A stretch of 64,000 bases of DNA, taken from positions 3,803,148 to 3,867,147 of the forward strand of contig NZ_LFTY01000002.1 of the NCBI RefSeq assembly GCF_001078595.1, written 5' to 3'. A program made the translations under genes and the position numbers. Shown in pieces: positions 1 to 9,017 of this stretch. The notes under the pieces were generated by a model, which had not been told where the DNA came from, did not search any database, and worked only from the letters and a program-made list of their open reading frames with translations. The DNA comes from Candidatus Rhodobacter oscarellae (lineage in GTDB: Bacteria > Pseudomonadota > Alphaproteobacteria > Rhodobacterales > Rhodobacteraceae). Positions within the stretch are counted from its first letter, which is position 1; each line of letters starts with the position of its first letter.

Positions 1-926
1 GTCTCCCGCGACCCATCCTTGAACACCACCTCGGACGCGTCAAGGTGGTCCACATCTACCTTCGCGGCGATGTCACCATGTTGCAGGTAGTGCAGAATCT
101 GAGAGTTCAGAATCGGATGGCTTTCAAAAAGCTTGTGATCTGGTTTTGGCAAGCCCAGCCGCGTTACGTCGCCCACATACATCCGCAGCAAAAGTGTCAG
201 GATCGGACGGCCGAGCCAAAGTGGCAGGTTCGGGCCTTCATGATCGAACAGATCAGCGGGCTTTCCGAAGACGTGTTTTGGGATGAAGTGATAGCCGCGC
301 CGCATCGAGATAAAGGCTGCATCCGCATTTGCCGCCGCATCGCAAGCAATGTCGCAACCGGAATTCCCGGCCCCAATAATCAGGACGCGTCGCCCCTTAA
401 AGGTTTCGGTCGATCGGTAGGTGTTTGAATGGATGATTTCGCCGTCAAACTGACCTTGCAAGTCAGGCAGCTTGGGGTGCCACTGAGTTCCGGTGGCACA
501 GACAACGCCCAAAAACTCGGTCGTCTCACCACGATCAGTCGTGACACGCCAGGTGCCACCGTCCAGTTTTTCGATATCCGTGATTTTGGTCTCGAACGCG
601 ATGGCAGACGCCAAATCATTCGTCGATGCGAAATCCTCGATGTAGGACTGAATCTGTGCATTGCTGGGATAATCGGGATAGTGGTCAGGCATCGGAAAAG
701 CGGCAAAGCCCGACATGGTCTTGGAGGAAATGAAGTGCGCGCTGTCGTACATGGGCGAGCCATCGCGCTCGATATCCCAAATACCACCGACCTTTTGGCC
801 TGCATCAAACTGCCGGTACGCGAGCCCCTTCGCTCGCAGAGCTCGCGCCGTCGCCAGCCCTGCCGGACCGGCGCCAATCACACAAACTGGCAAATTCGTT
901 TGAGGCATTTCGACCTCCTGACTCAT
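1..926 (-). CDS. Flavin-containing monooxygenase (FMO family), 3' part outside the window
   Basis: I read this frame directly from the reverse strand. It is open from the start codon to the window edge, so the C-terminus is missing. Near the N-terminus is the FAD-binding GxGxxG segment (VIGAGPAGLA). A second dinucleotide site (LIIGAGNSGCDIA) should bind NADPH. Between them is the FMO signature FxGxxxHxxxY, seen as FDGEIIHSNTY. FMOs use NADPH, O2 and FAD to oxygenate soft nucleophiles, or carry out Baeyer-Villiger oxidations; the substrate cannot be told here. The ATG at 926 has GGAGG five bases upstream. An in-frame ATG at 908 also has an AGGAGG-type site. It is divergent from the AraC-type gene to its right, a common arrangement for an inducible oxygenase and its regulator (inference). 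Confidence 0.88.
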   Translation of the reverse strand, partial: MSQEVEMPQTNLPVCVIGAGPAGLATARALRAKGLAYRQFDAGQKVGGIWDIERDGSPMYDSAHFISSKTMSGFAAFPMPDHYPDYPSNAQIQSYIEDFASTNDLASAIAFETKITDIEKLDGGTWRVTTDRGETTEFLGVVCATGTQWHPKLPDLQGQFDGEIIHSNTYRSTETFKGRRVLIIGAGNSGCDIACDAAANADAAFISMRRGYHFIPKHVFGKPADLFDHEGPNLPLWLGRPILTLLLRMYVGDVTRLGLPKPDHKLFESHPILNSQILHYLQHGDIAAKVDVDHLDASEVVFKDGSRE

Positions 927-1041
927 TGTTCCCTCCAAATAAGCTACCAACTCGAGGGTGTCGTAGTTATGCGGCTTGCGGAAAATGAGCGGACAAATTC
1001 GGCCACCTCAATTGCCGAACTGTGTGATAGTTGCTGCTGTA

Positions 1042-2049
1042 ATGTCAGACCTCGCTACGATTCCATCGAACCTGCTGTACTACACGTTTCTTGAGTTGAA
1101 AGAGCGTGGTGTGGCTCTAGAGCGTCTGCCTCAGTGGAATGGCACCATAAATCCTCTGCTCAATATGCAACGCCCGCGCATTGCATTCGCGCAGAGCCAA
1201 TCCTTGATCGAGCAGGCGATCACATTGGCTGATGACCCTTGTTTTGGTCTTGCTGTTGGCATGCGACAGAAGTTTGCGACATCGGGTCTTCTCTCGGCGG
1301 GCCTATTGGCCAGCCAAACTTGCGGAGATGCAGTCCTTTTCGGTCTGCGCTACCACCACCTGACCGGAAGTATGCTCAACATGAGCTTGGTCGAATTGGA
1401 TGAGGGCGAGCACGCCATCAACGTGACAGCCCGTGACCCCAGTTCGCCGATCAATAGTTTCCTCACCCAAGAGCTCTTCGCAAATCTCGCACAGATGGCT
1501 CAGTTCTTGTACCGATCACATCGCCCCTTCAAGCAGATGGATTTGATCCAGCACGAGCCCCAGTCGCGGAGGTTTCGCGACGTCTTAGGTATCACGCCCA
1601 ATTTTCGCGCTGCCTATAACAGAATTGTCTTTTCTAAATCTGCGTGGACTACCCCCTTAGAGACGGCAGATCCTTTCGTTCTGAGTGGCTTGGTCCCGGT
1701 GCTTGACGCGCTCGCACTGGAGGAAGGCGAACAACAGACGTTCTTGTCGCACGTCGAAGGACTCATGCTCGCTGGCTTAAACAATGAACTCTCAATGCGG
1801 ATACTTGCCGGGCAGCTCGGGATGAGTGAGCGAACGCTCCGTCGAAAACTTGACGATGCCGGGACATCATTCACAAGGATTCTGGACCAAGTCCGACGAG
1901 CGCGCGCATTGGAATTGCTTCTCCAATCAAACGAGCCTCTCGATAGAATTGCGGCACAACTCGGTTTTGATGACACGAGGTCACTTCGCCGACGATTGCG
2001 CGACTGGACGGGGCATTCAGCAGCCGAACTTCGCGCAGGCAAACGATAG
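1042..2049 (+). CDS. AraC family transcriptional regulator with N-terminal ligand-binding domain
   Basis: About 335 residues. The N-terminal two thirds resemble the ligand-binding domain of OruR/VirS-type AraC regulators (PF12625-like). The C-terminal part is a helix-turn-helix pair: LAGQLGMSERTLRRKLDDAG and then IAAQLGFDDTRSLRRRLRDW. I chose the ATG at 1042 because the protein then begins MSDLATIPSN, as family members do; a TTG at 976 and an ATG at 985 are in-frame alternatives. It lies divergent to the flavin monooxygenase, with about 115 bp between the starts, so it may control that gene and possibly the exporter that follows. The family assignment is firm; the target is inferred. Confidence 0.88.
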   Translation: MSDLATIPSNLLYYTFLELKERGVALERLPQWNGTINPLLNMQRPRIAFAQSQSLIEQAITLADDPCFGLAVGMRQKFATSGLLSAGLLASQTCGDAVLFGLRYHHLTGSMLNMSLVELDEGEHAINVTARDPSSPINSFLTQELFANLAQMAQFLYRSHRPFKQMDLIQHEPQSRRFRDVLGITPNFRAAYNRIVFSKSAWTTPLETADPFVLSGLVPVLDALALEEGEQQTFLSHVEGLMLAGLNNELSMRILAGQLGMSERTLRRKLDDAGTSFTRILDQVRRARALELLLQSNEPLDRIAAQLGFDDTRSLRRRLRDWTGHSAAELRAGKR

Positions 2050-2180
2050 ATCGTCAGCGAGGACGCACATAACTTCGCTGCGCCTGCGCCAATGTCGGCT
2101 ACAGCGAACGCGAAATGGTTTGCCAGGTTGCCCTCTGTAGAACATAGTGAGAACAAACTAGCGCGACGAAAGGCCATGCA

Positions 2181-2822
2181 ATGCAAGACATTTCACTGTA
2201 TCTCCCAGGTATTCTTCTGGCCTACTCGGCCTTTCTTCTTGCCATTGCCAGTCCGGGGCCGAACATCCTTGCTGTCATAGGCACTTCGATGAGTGTGAAC
2301 CGCGCCTCCGGTATGTCACTTGCCGTGGGTGTTGCGACCGGATCGTTTACGTGGGCTCTTCTGACGGTGTTTGGGCTTTCAGCCATCTTGGCGACCTATG
2401 CATCGGCACTGCTGTTTATCAAGATTTTCGGCGGACTCTATCTGCTTTGGCTGGCCTACAAATCCTTCAAGTCGGCAGCCTCAAGCCATGACATAGAGGC
2501 AAAGGAACTGGCTGGCGGACGCCGCACGCCGTTTGGCTATTTCCAGCGCGGTTACATCATCCAAATGACGAATCCAAAAGCGGCACTTGCTTGGATTGCG
2601 ATCATCTCGCTTGGTCTGCAAGAAGGCGCTCCGCTTTGGGTCGGGGCTGTGATCGTTCTGGGCACTTTCGCGCTCTCGATCATCATTCACCTTCTCTACG
2701 CGGTCGCGTTTTCCACCCCCGTGATGGTGCGCGTCTACGGCAAGGCCCGCCGTGTCATTCAAGGTGTCCTCGGCACATTCTTCGCACTCGCTGGTTTGCG
2801 GCTTCTAGCGAGCAGGAGCTGA
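2181..2822 (+). CDS. LysE/RhtB family amino-acid exporter
   Basis: A 213-residue polytopic inner-membrane protein with about six hydrophobic segments. It has the family hallmark near the N-terminus, ASPGPNILAVIGTSM, and the later YFQRGYIIQMTNPKAALAW stretch typical of RhtB/LysE translocators. The family exports amino acids or analogues by secondary transport; the substrate cannot be assigned. It follows the AraC gene on the same strand by 131 bp and is 4 bp from the next gene, so the two small genes are probably cotranscribed. Confidence 0.9.
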   Translation: MQDISLYLPGILLAYSAFLLAIASPGPNILAVIGTSMSVNRASGMSLAVGVATGSFTWALLTVFGLSAILATYASALLFIKIFGGLYLLWLAYKSFKSAASSHDIEAKELAGGRRTPFGYFQRGYIIQMTNPKAALAWIAIISLGLQEGAPLWVGAVIVLGTFALSIIIHLLYAVAFSTPVMVRVYGKARRVIQGVLGTFFALAGLRLLASRS

Positions 2823-2826
2823 TCCA

Positions 2827-3156
2827 ATGGCACACTATCTTGATGCTGCTGCGGCTAACTTGAATGATGGGTTCGTCGTGGCGATCGACATCGTCGCAAA
2901 AGAGGGTGAAGGAGATGCCGTCGCCGACATTTTGGAACGACTGATTGAACCGACGATGGCTGAGCCAGGCATGAAATTTTTCATGCCCTACCGGTCGCCT
3001 TCGGATCAGAACGCTTTCTTTGTTTACGAACTTTACAAAGATGCGGCTGGATGGGATGCGCACAACGAGTCCGCTCATTTCCGAAGCGCCGTAGAAGAGT
3101 TGCTGCCGAAGGTCGAGCGGCGGGAACGGGCTCCATTCGTCCCTTACGTCGATTGA
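2827..3156 (+). CDS. Antibiotic biosynthesis monooxygenase (ABM/YgiN-like) domain protein
   Basis: A 109-residue single-domain protein with the ferredoxin-like ABM pattern: VVAIDIVAKEGEGDAVADIL, then EPGMKFFMPYRS and FFVYELYKDAAGWDAHNES. Members are cofactor-free small oxygenases or quinol oxidases, or simply dimeric alpha-beta barrels of unknown role. It starts 4 bp after the LysE exporter, indicating one transcript. The FMO/AraC/LysE/ABM group could form a small detoxification or catabolic cassette, which is inference from gene proximity. Confidence 0.82.
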   Translation: MAHYLDAAAANLNDGFVVAIDIVAKEGEGDAVADILERLIEPTMAEPGMKFFMPYRSPSDQNAFFVYELYKDAAGWDAHNESAHFRSAVEELLPKVERRERAPFVPYVD

Positions 3157-3275
3157 GCCGTCCTTTCAGAGCGGACATTAGCCGCGACGCAGTATTCCGG
3201 TAGCCTGGGCTCTCTGCCGCCGTTAGATCGGTCGCAGCATCCTCTAAGATCTGCCCAGATCGCGGCGTCACGGAC
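3157..3275. repeat. Intergenic stretch with a degraded dispersed repeat
   Basis: Non-coding DNA between the ABM gene and the IS1182-type element. It contains phrases such as GAGCGGACATTAGCCGC and GGTCGCAGCATCC that resemble the dispersed intergenic repeat seen at 10662, 17755, 20770 and 28633. The match is partial and I judged it by eye. Confidence 0.35.
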
Positions 3276-4830
3276 GGCTGATTTTGTTGAATAGGTCGTT
3301 TAAGAACTTGGAGATGTATATCGCGGATGATCGCCGTTCGGGTCTGATCAGGACGGGTTTGGGACCAACTTGGCAAGCTTGCGTAGGTTCTGGGCTGTTG
3401 CGGCGAGGAGGAACTCGTCCCTGGCTCCGTTGGGTCCTCTGAGGCGCAGGCGGTCGAGCTTCAGGATGCGTTTGAGGTGGGCGAAGAGCATCTCTACCTT
3501 CTTTCGGGCGCGCATTGCGTCCACGTAAGCGTCCGTCTTGGCGATGTCACGCGCCATATCTCGGGCGCCTTCGTTGACAGACCGCATGATCTTCCGTGTG
3601 GGTTCCCGCGGCGTGCAACGCGGCTTCAAAGGACAGGTTGTACAGTGCTCCTTGCTGGCGCGATATCGACGCATGCCGTCCTCGTCGACGGCGTCACGAG
3701 GCACCGTGAACGGGCGGCGATACTGCCGCAACCAGTGGTCCGCGGGGCAGCGATAGGCGTCCTCTTCGACGTCATAGGTGAAGTCGGACCAAGAGAAGGT
3801 GTCATCCTTGCGCCGGGACTTGTCAAACACCGGGATGTAGGGCTCGATCCCTTGCACATAGACCAGCCAGCCCAGTATTTCGGCGCTGCCATACCCTGTG
3901 TCGCCGACCAGCCGCTCTGGATAGAGGCCGAACCGGTCGCGTGTGCGTTCGATCATGTCGCGCGCCGCCTTGTTCTCGGCTTGCCGGATCGGCGCAGTCG
4001 GCTCGACATCCACGATCACCGCATTGTCTAGATCCACCAGATAGTTGGTCGAGTAGATGAAGTGCGCCTTGCCGCGATCCGCCGCCGACCAGCGCGCCGC
4101 GGGGTCGACGGGCGACCCATACTTGGCTCGACCGACGTCGCGGCACCAAAAGCGGCATCGTCGAGCGTATCCAGGTATTCCGCCGTCGCCCATCCGGCAT
4201 GTTCTTCCGCCGATCAATCCTTCGGCTCGATGCCGTCCTCGCGATTGGCGTCCGCTTTGATCAGAGAGGTATCTACGCCGAAGGCGTCACCTCCAACCAG
4301 CCCTTCCGCGATGCAGCGCGCCAAGACGGTCTCAAAAAGCTGACGGAACAGATCGCCCTCGCGGAAGCGACCATGTCGGTTCTTTGAGAAGGTGGAGTGG
4401 TCCGGCACCGCGTCGGTCAGATCCAGCCTGCAAAACCACCGGTAGGCCAGGTTAAGGTGGTTCGGCCTTGCCCTTGAACCGGTGGCGGGCTGACGGCCTC
4501 ACTCTTGGCAAAGACGCCGCTCCGACCGGATGCCAAAGCAATACCCGACAAGCAGCATTCGGATCATAAGCTCTGGGTCAATCGAAGGACGGCCAATCGC
4601 GCTGTAAAACGAAGCAAGATGCACCCGGATCGGCGCCAGGTCGACGAAGCGATCTATGGATCTCAGAAGGTGATCCTGCGGAACGTGATCTTCCAAAGAG
4701 AACTCGTAGAACAACGCCGCCTGCAACGTTTGCCGATCGTCCATCATCGCTCAAAACTCCCGTTCTTCAGAAGCCTTGAATCACCGCCAATCCATTATTT
4801 CAACACGCCCTTTTTCAACAAAATCGGCCC
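3276..4830. mobile_element. IS1182-family-like insertion sequence, decayed
   Basis: The element is bounded by imperfect terminal inverted repeats: GGCTGATTTTGTTGAA at 3276-3291 and its near-perfect reverse complement, read as GGGCCGATTTTGTTGAA, at 4814-4830. This type of end is usual for IS1182 relatives. It carries one transposase reading frame, broken into at least three pieces, so it is unlikely to move by itself. Target-site duplications were not resolved. Its right end is only 13 bp from the left inverted repeat of the next IS. Confidence 0.8.
3348..4747 (-). pseudogene. IS1182-family transposase, frameshifted
   Basis: Three same-strand pieces form one ancestral transposase. The first (4747-4499) begins MMDDRQTLQAALFYEFSLED. 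The second (4408-4214) contains VPDHSTFSKNRHGRFREGDL. The third (4217-3348) holds the catalytic core and ends with KKVEMLFAHLKRILKLDRL, where the Glu of the DDE triad lies. Between about 4460 and 4500 the frame is disrupted, and a second shift lies near 4214. The CPLKPRC and CPADHW motifs in the third piece are the usual cysteine-bearing region of this family. Decay appears complete unless programmed frameshifting joins the pieces, which two breaks make unlikely. Confidence 0.85.
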
Positions 4831-4843
4831 ATACCGGATGAGG

Positions 4844-6206
4844 TGGATGGCTCCTGCTCCACCGGCATCGAACGTGCCAAAGTGCAGTTGTCATCGACTG
4901 CTAGGAAAGGAGCCACCCAATGACAGTAAAGACCGTGGGCCTGGATTTGGCCAAGGACGTTTTTCAGGTACACTGCGTTTCAGCGACTGGTCGCAAGATC
5001 ATCAACAAAAAGATCAAGCGCGCTAAGCTACTGGCGTTCTTCGAAACGTTGCCGAGATGTGTTGTCGGCATGGAAGCATGCGGTTCGGCTCATCACTGGG
5101 GTCGCGAGTTGCACAAGCTTGGTCATGATGTTCGCCTGATGCCTGCAGCATACGTCAAACCATATGTGAAGCGTGGCAAGACCGACGCGGCCGATGCAGA
5201 AGCGATCTGCGAAGCTGTGCGCCGCCCAACCATGCGTTTCGTTGAGATCAAATCGGAAGACCAGCAGGCGGTTCTTGCCATACACCGTGCCAGGGATCTG
5301 GTTGTTCGTCAGCGTACTCAGGTTGTGAACATGATCCGCAGCATCCTGCGTGAGTTTGGGCACATCCTGCCAACGGGCATTGAGGCTGTGTCCACGTTCG
5401 CCAGAGAGCATGGCACCGAAGAGCAGTTGGAAATGCCCGAGATCGCGGACGGTATTCTCGGCGTGATGTGCCATCAGCTGAACGGCCTCAATGCTCGGAT
5501 CGACGGGCTGACCAAACTGCTCGAACAGCACGCATGGCTGGATGCCGATGCGCGACGACTGATGCGTATGCCAGGGATCGGGCCAATAACAGCTTCGGCC
5601 ATCGTCGCCACCATTGGCGATGCAAAACAGTTTGAGACCGGACGCGATTTGGCAGCTTGGCTGGGTCTGACGCCGCTGAACAAATCCAGTGGCGGCCGAG
5701 AGCGGCTTGGACGGATCACCAAGAAAGGTAATCGCTATATCCGAAAGCTGCTGATTGTTGGGATGACATCACGGGCGCTCATGGCGAGGAACAAGCCTGA
5801 GAAGGCAGACATCTGGACAGCGAAATTACTTGACCAGAAGCCCTTCAGGCTCGCCACCGTCGCAATGGCCAACAAATCCGCCCGGGTTCGGCATTTCTCT
5901 CGAACCAATGGCGGTCAATGCCTCACTCTGGGCAATCCTGACCAAGGGAGAGGAATACCGGCAGCCGATCGCCTGATCCTGCCAAGAAATGCAAGACGTT
6001 TGATGTGATGATGCGAAACGAAGTCAACCAAGAGTAAGGACACTCCGATGAATGTCGCGGCCCTCAAAGGTCGTATTCCCGATAGGAGCCTTGCTCGCGG
6101 AACTCATCAGGGCCAGTGGCACCCGCCACGCAAACAGGCCGGACACACGACTGTACTGACAGACTATCGCAATCGCAAAAATCGCTTGCAATGCAGGAGC
6201 CATCCA
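4844..6206. mobile_element. IS110 family element, IS1111 subgroup
   Basis: A perfect 14-bp inverted pair, TGGATGGCTCCTGC at 4844-4857 and GCAGGAGCCATCCA at 6193-6206, brackets an IS110-type transposase. Subterminal inverted repeats of this kind mark the IS1111 subgroup; classical IS110 elements lack them. Such elements insert site-specifically without flanking duplications, directed by a bridge RNA encoded in an end region. The non-coding stretches at 4858-4919 and 6009-6192 are where that RNA would be encoded. The true tips may lie a few bases outside the repeats. Confidence 0.8.
4920..6008 (+). CDS. IS110/IS1111 family transposase, C-terminus probably shifted
   Basis: A 362-residue DEDD transposase. 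The N-terminal RuvC-like domain starts VGLDLAKDVFQVH and includes KRGKTDAADAEAICEA. The C-terminal transposase_20 domain includes RLMRMPGIGPITASAIVATI and LAAWLGLTPLNKSSGGRERL. The start codon follows an AAGGAG site. The last 50 or so residues look unlike the family. Another frame just upstream ends WAILTKGEEYRQPIA with a stop at 5974-5976, which looks more like the expected terminus, so a small indel near 5890-5930 is likely. The catalytic parts seem whole, so activity cannot be excluded. Confidence 0.85.
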   Translation: MTVKTVGLDLAKDVFQVHCVSATGRKIINKKIKRAKLLAFFETLPRCVVGMEACGSAHHWGRELHKLGHDVRLMPAAYVKPYVKRGKTDAADAEAICEAVRRPTMRFVEIKSEDQQAVLAIHRARDLVVRQRTQVVNMIRSILREFGHILPTGIEAVSTFAREHGTEEQLEMPEIADGILGVMCHQLNGLNARIDGLTKLLEQHAWLDADARRLMRMPGIGPITASAIVATIGDAKQFETGRDLAAWLGLTPLNKSSGGRERLGRITKKGNRYIRKLLIVGMTSRALMARNKPEKADIWTAKLLDQKPFRLATVAMANKSARVRHFSRTNGGQCLTLGNPDQGRGIPAADRLILPRNARRLM

Positions 6207-6461
6207 CACAGGACTCTCAGCTCCGCTACCGGATGCTGCGGTCGCAGCCCGCTTAGCGGCCCTTCGCTGCAAGCGCGATGCTGAGATAAGATCGAACTGA
6301 CATGTCGCTTAACAAAGTATGAATTCGCTGCGCTAACCCCCAATGGCAGGTAACACCACCGCGCAATCTAGGTGCGAAATCGAAAAGCACGCCCTGGCTT
6401 CCATGAAAATGGACCTGTCACAGATCCTACCCACGAGATTTTGGGTGGCGCCGCAAGAGCA

Positions 6462-9017
6462 TCATGAAATTGACTTTAAAGATGAGCGCTGCCTCGGAAC
6501 ATTGGCTCCAACGAATGCAACAATGAAAATCAGGCAGTCAATAGCGATTGCCAATGCTAGCGCAAAGTATGCGAGTGGATCCTTTACTACAAACAATGCC
6601 AGTTGGAGCACGGCAAAATCATGGGCATCGGCGGCAGCCACCCTTGAGAAATCATCCAGCGTCGCTCGCAAGGCGGTGTTCTCGGCACCTCCCAATCCGG
6701 CGCGATCTAAACAAATTCGGCCAAAGTTGACGACCTTTTGAACATCTAGACTCTGGCTCGGAATATCCGCCACCGAGCAGTTCGCCTCGAATATCTCAAA
6801 CCGTTCTTGAATCTCACGATATTGTAAAATTTCCACCGAAATGCCAGGCGCTGAGCATTGCGGAGCGGCATCTTGAGATATCGAATTCGATTCAATCAGA
6901 AGGCCCCTCAAGCTTTCACAACGCACGACAGCAATCTCATAGGCCGAGAAATTTTGGGCCTCAAATTCCGTTACTAGACTTCTTAGCTCGCTCGGCGCAA
7001 CAATCGCAAGTGGTTCGCTTGCGAACGCAGCGCGCAAGTCATTGATGCGAGCTTCCAAGGAGACAACCCGAAGGTTCAGCAAGTCAATATCATCGACAAA
7101 AGAAGAAAGCGTTCTGGAGAGAACCTGAACCTGATCTGACAGCTCCTTTTCCAGAAGGAGACTTCTTCGCAACTCTTCATTTGCCGCCTGAACCGATCGC
7201 TCATTTCGTGCGATCGATAATTCTATTTCACTGCAAGTTCGACCACATCCACCTGCTGCGGCTTCCGTATCTCGTCGAACTGTGTCAGCGGCAATTAAGT
7301 CTTGGACAGTGGAAATTTTTGCCCTTGACTCGGAAATTTTAGCTAACTCCAGATCTCTCTTTTCTATGATTGCATCCAACTCATTTTGCTTTTTCGCTTG
7401 CGCGGTCTCCAAGTCAAATAGTTGGCCACGAGCTTGATCGAGTTCATCTCGATTACCTGCTATTTCTGCTGCTAGGCGATCCTGCCGCCGTCGGCTTGTT
7501 TCAGAAATCTCTGCTATCGCTGCTTCGGATTGATTGACGATTGCGTCAACGGATGTAATCCAATTTGCGACTGAGTTGCCACTAACGATACCAGAGGCAC
7601 TAGCAGCGATTTGTTCATTTAGACCCTTCGATAAGTCTTGGATTATTGTAACGACGGCGGACTCAACGGACCTCAACGCAATGCCGTCGCCAGGCCCGTT
7701 ATCGATAACCCGATAAAGCGATGCGGTAGAGAAGAAGATCGACACAAAGGCACAGATCAGAAAAACAAATCCGCCCGTGATGATTCCTGAAAGTCCACGA
7801 CGCCAGTTTGACGCTAGCCACCAGCTGGTGGCAAGAAGCTGGGCCTGAATGCCAAAGGTCACTCCACCTGCGACTAGGGGATTTGAAGAGTAAGCACGCA
7901 TTCCGTCAAATGTGCCAATACCTGAGGCCAGCGACAACGCCACCGCAGTGACAAACATCACAGCACTTAGTCCAAGCTGCAAACGCTCATTGGCAACTTG
8001 TAATTCCCGGGTTTCCTCTCCCCTCATTTGAAGTTCAATTGCTGCGGCTTGTATGGAACTTCGTTCCTCAACTCCAACCGCCGAATACCAATTGAGTCTA
8101 TCTCTAAGAAGTCCGGCAATAGCCAAGTAAGATGCCCCGATCGTTTTCGGGTCACGCAGTTCCCGTCGACTTTCTAGGATCGGCAAGCGTTCACCAAAAC
8201 TCCAAATGGGAATATACGGGATGTACATTCTGCTGAAATAATCCGTGGCGTTAAACTCCGCAGGAAGCCACTCAAACAACTCTTCAGAAAAGTTGGACTC
8301 AAAAACGGAACGCCACCTTGAGGCCTCCTCGTACTCACTGTCGCTTTCGTCTCGACAGGGCATTGGAACAACCATCAATCTGCTACGATTAACTGGTAAA
8401 TTTTGACGAGCTTCTCTGGCTCTACGGATAATTTCCTTGCAGCCGTTTATGTTTTGTTGATTGCTGACGAACAGAGTTATTAAATAATCCGGCATTAAAA
8501 CAGTACAAATGTCGCCAATATCTGTTATGCCAGTTCGACTGTCAATTAAAATGAAATCGTATTCCAATTTCATTTCTTCTCGCAAATTCTCTAGATAGTT
8601 GCCAATGTCGTGTTCTTCAAACATTGCGGTCCAGTCAACGTTCTGTACGCGCGTGCTATACTCGCGCGACCGCTGACCCGCCGAGATAAAATCGAGTTCT
8701 GAGCCGCGAAATTTTACTGATAGACGGCAACTCCTCCAGTCTAGCGTCCGAGCCTCTGACCTGGCGGTAAGGAGGTCAATGATCCCGGGAGTGACTTCAA
8801 CACTTCCTTCAAGTTGGCACTGCTTCTTACCTTGGAAAAAGGCCTCCAACCCCGGGGCTTCTAGGTCCCAGTCAAGTAGAAGCACTTTGAAGCCTTCTAG
8901 CGCGAGCAAGGCACCCACGTTAGCCAAAGCCATGGATCGTCCAACCCCTCCTTTGTAGGAATAAAAGGTGTAAATGCCACCAAGTAGATGGGTCTTTTTG
9001 GTGGGCCTCTTAGACAT
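6462..9017 (-). CDS. Membrane-anchored ParA/MinD-like ATPase with KGGVGR variant P-loop and periplasmic coiled coil
   Basis: An 851-residue protein from an ATG that overlaps the stop of the upstream TIR gene by 8 bases; an in-frame ATG at 9074 would add 19 residues. Residues 1-310 are a deviant-Walker ATPase: YSYKGGVGRSMALAN at about 20-33, keeping the signature Lys but with Arg at the usual P-loop Lys, then VLLLDWDLEAPGLE and the Walker B-like FILIDSRTGITDIG. Three hydrophobic segments follow at about 348-370, 381-402 and 411-434. A long coiled-coil/linker region of about 380 residues comes next, with six cysteines (CGRTC and four singles), and then a last membrane segment at 815-837. This predicts a cytoplasmic ATPase and an extracytoplasmic coiled coil. 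Pairing with TIR suggests a sensor/switch for a conflict system (inference). Confidence 0.82.
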   Translation of the reverse strand: MSKRPTKKTHLLGGIYTFYSYKGGVGRSMALANVGALLALEGFKVLLLDWDLEAPGLEAFFQGKKQCQLEGSVEVTPGIIDLLTARSEARTLDWRSCRLSVKFRGSELDFISAGQRSREYSTRVQNVDWTAMFEEHDIGNYLENLREEMKLEYDFILIDSRTGITDIGDICTVLMPDYLITLFVSNQQNINGCKEIIRRAREARQNLPVNRSRLMVVPMPCRDESDSEYEEASRWRSVFESNFSEELFEWLPAEFNATDYFSRMYIPYIPIWSFGERLPILESRRELRDPKTIGASYLAIAGLLRDRLNWYSAVGVEERSSIQAAAIELQMRGEETRELQVANERLQLGLSAVMFVTAVALSLASGIGTFDGMRAYSSNPLVAGGVTFGIQAQLLATSWWLASNWRRGLSGIITGGFVFLICAFVSIFFSTASLYRVIDNGPGDGIALRSVESAVVTIIQDLSKGLNEQIAASASGIVSGNSVANWITSVDAIVNQSEAAIAEISETSRRRQDRLAAEIAGNRDELDQARGQLFDLETAQAKKQNELDAIIEKRDLELAKISESRAKISTVQDLIAADTVRRDTEAAAGGCGRTCSEIELSIARNERSVQAANEELRRSLLLEKELSDQVQVLSRTLSSFVDDIDLLNLRVVSLEARINDLRAAFASEPLAIVAPSELRSLVTEFEAQNFSAYEIAVVRCESLRGLLIESNSISQDAAPQCSAPGISVEILQYREIQERFEIFEANCSVADIPSQSLDVQKVVNFGRICLDRAGLGGAENTALRATLDDFSRVAAADAHDFAVLQLALFVVKDPLAYFALALAIAIDCLIFIVAFVGANVPRQRSSLKSIS

